The translations under genes and the position numbers were made by a program. This document shows positions 62,727 through 64,000 of a DNA stretch of 64,000 nt, piece by piece; within the stretch, counting starts at the first letter, position 1, and every line of letters starts with the position of its first letter. The stretch covers positions 2,187,501-2,251,500 of the forward strand of contig NC_062990.1 of NCBI RefSeq assembly GCF_023078275.1, read 5' to 3'. This DNA comes from Leguminivora glycinivorella (lineage: Eukaryota > Arthropoda > Insecta > Lepidoptera > Tortricidae). Under the pieces are notes generated by a model. It had not been told where the DNA came from, did not search any database, and saw only the letters and a list, made by a program, of their open reading frames with translations.

Positions 62727-63001
62727 CCCTGGTCCCGAAATATAATAATAATTCAAACTCTCATCAGATTTCAAGTAAAATTTCTTGGATAAAATTGCAT
62801 GTGTAAAAATCAGGCGGACCGTATGCCTGTTTGCCACCAACAGGGTCAAGATTTGTTTAGTCGCAGTACCTATACAGCACTTCTCAGAACTATCTACCTG
62901 CTTACGCTTACGAGAGCACGGTGCGCCGGACTATCGAACGTAGGTCCACTGTCTATGAGCGCTGTATATTTTATTCGAATTTTATGTGCTTTAAAATAGT
63001 A

Positions 63002-63222
63002 CATTACGATACAAGTGCGTAAAAAAGGAAGTTCGAAACGAGTGGCGATAAATTAAAACACGACCGAAGGGAGTGTTTTAAATCGACACGAGTTACGAAT
63101 TTCCTTTTCGCACGTGTATCGTACGACGTTTCAGTACAGATGAGCCTCCGAAGTTTCGACCTGGCATATAATGAACCACTTCTCGCACTAGTGCGTAATA
63201 AAAACACCATCTGTACTGAAAA
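63002..63222 (+). repeat. two-copy element R7, copy 2
   Basis: As 60372-60592; slightly longer first palindrome. Confidence 0.7.
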
Positions 63223-63524
63223 ATATCTATCGACACAAAGGTATGTCTTATATGTATTTTTTTTATATGGCAACAAGAAGTTCTGGTTTAGGATAATATT
63301 ATTATTTAAGAGTTACAATAAATGCAGGAATCGCAGGAATTACAATGAACGCCCCTTAAAGAGTAGTCTAATTATATTTTTTTTGTATGGGTACCTTTCC
63401 TTGTTAGTATAAAAGCCGGAGTTATTAAAAATAAAATAAAAATAAGAATGAAGATTCTTACAGAAAGAAAAAAGTAAACAATCAAATAATAGAAAATAAA
63501 AGAAACAAAAATAAAACTGCAAAA
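63223..63524. other. no recognisable feature
   Basis: A/T-rich runs only. Confidence 0.35.
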
Positions 63525-63602
63525 GCACGCCTCAGCCGAGGTTCGAACTCACACCGCTGGCGCGGCGTCCAGACGTCGAAACCGCTAGGCTACGAGCCCG
63601 TT
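63525..63602 (-). mobile_element. tRNA-like SINE head
   Basis: Minus strand A box TAGCCTAGCGG and B box GAGTTCGAACC. Incomplete cloverleaf. Downstream to 64000: no feature apart from a GATGCGATGG-like cluster. Confidence 0.5.
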
Positions 63603-64000
63603 GTAATAACTAGTTAATTTTGTGATCCTATTCACCAAAGTCAAGTGCTAGTACATATATCGTAAGGTCATCGCACTAGTGTTTCATATTTTTAGTTCAC
63701 ACTTAAATTTTAATATTTTACGCAGACAATCTCGTATCACCGTGCACATAATCAAAGGCTGTCAATACAAGTTACAAAAGTTGTAATTTCCTTACTTTTT
63801 AATAGGCACATTACTCCTTTGGTCAACTTATGTTAATTTGAATATTTTGAATTTTTATTATAAGAAAATATAAAGAATGAAATGTGAGACTAGTAATCAA
63901 TCGTTATTTCTCTAGTCCGACCTCTCTACGTATTGAATTTGCTTCTAAAAATCAAATAGCTTGATCGCGCGCCCATCGCCATCGCATCGCGTCGCATCGC

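Noticed and set aside
1..64000. CRISPR array, prophage, defence island or operon
   Set aside because: Spliced exons, SINEs, LINEs, MITEs and Helitron-like elements mark this as eukaryotic; the spaced repeats found are tandem or dispersed eukaryotic repeats.

Overview
The window reads as nuclear DNA of an arthropod, most likely a moth or butterfly. It is AT-rich, intron-rich and packed with dispersed repeats. Three kinds of evidence point to Lepidoptera: non-autonomous Helitron-like elements that start with TC after an A and end in CTAG before a T, tRNA-headed SINEs, and non-LTR retrotransposons with microsatellite 3' tails. There is no operon structure, CRISPR array, rRNA or credible functional tRNA gene. 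Most of the window is intergenic or intronic mobile DNA, and host coding sequence is limited to a few short exons.

Layout. 1-1.9 kb: the 3' part of a long open frame (open from base 3) for an orphan protein that looks like an RNase-H-fold (DDE-type) recombinase. 2-4.6 kb: tandem and nested repeats, including a 474-bp hAT-type MITE with an 8-bp target duplication. 4.7-7.7 kb: minus-strand host exons, one of an SLC36-like amino-acid transporter, then the last two exons of an unrecognised gene. 7.7-14.6 kb: SINEs, a TTAA-flanked element, foldback elements and a Helitron-like copy. 14.6-23.5 kb: a Cys/Glu-rich terminal exon and an intact 70-codon exon, both minus strand, possibly of one gene. Decayed tandem copies of the 70-codon exon lie beside it, and a 1.9-kb terminal-inverted-repeat element and several MITEs lie in between. 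23.5-28.1 kb: a complete non-LTR retrotransposon (LINE1), plus strand, both ORFs open. 31.1-35.6 kb: a second complete non-LTR retrotransposon (LINE2), minus strand, overlapping ORFs. 36-44 kb: repeats related to the 'gggttccgta' family, LINE 3' ends and an hAT MITE. 43.6-47.3 kb: three RTE-type insertions, each inside an older repeat and each with an 11-bp target duplication. 47-54 kb: MITEs, then a 2.1-kb Helitron-like element carrying a ~200-bp G-rich hexanucleotide array. 54-64 kb: more hAT MITEs, LINE fragments, one candidate plus-strand host exon, and a 360-bp tandem duplication.

How it works together. Only the two LINEs and perhaps the orphan DDE-like gene look able to encode mobility proteins. 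The other elements are non-autonomous and would depend on enzymes encoded elsewhere. Matching target duplications allow many insertions to be ordered in time. Host genes are seen only as exons, so their names and structures are tentative.
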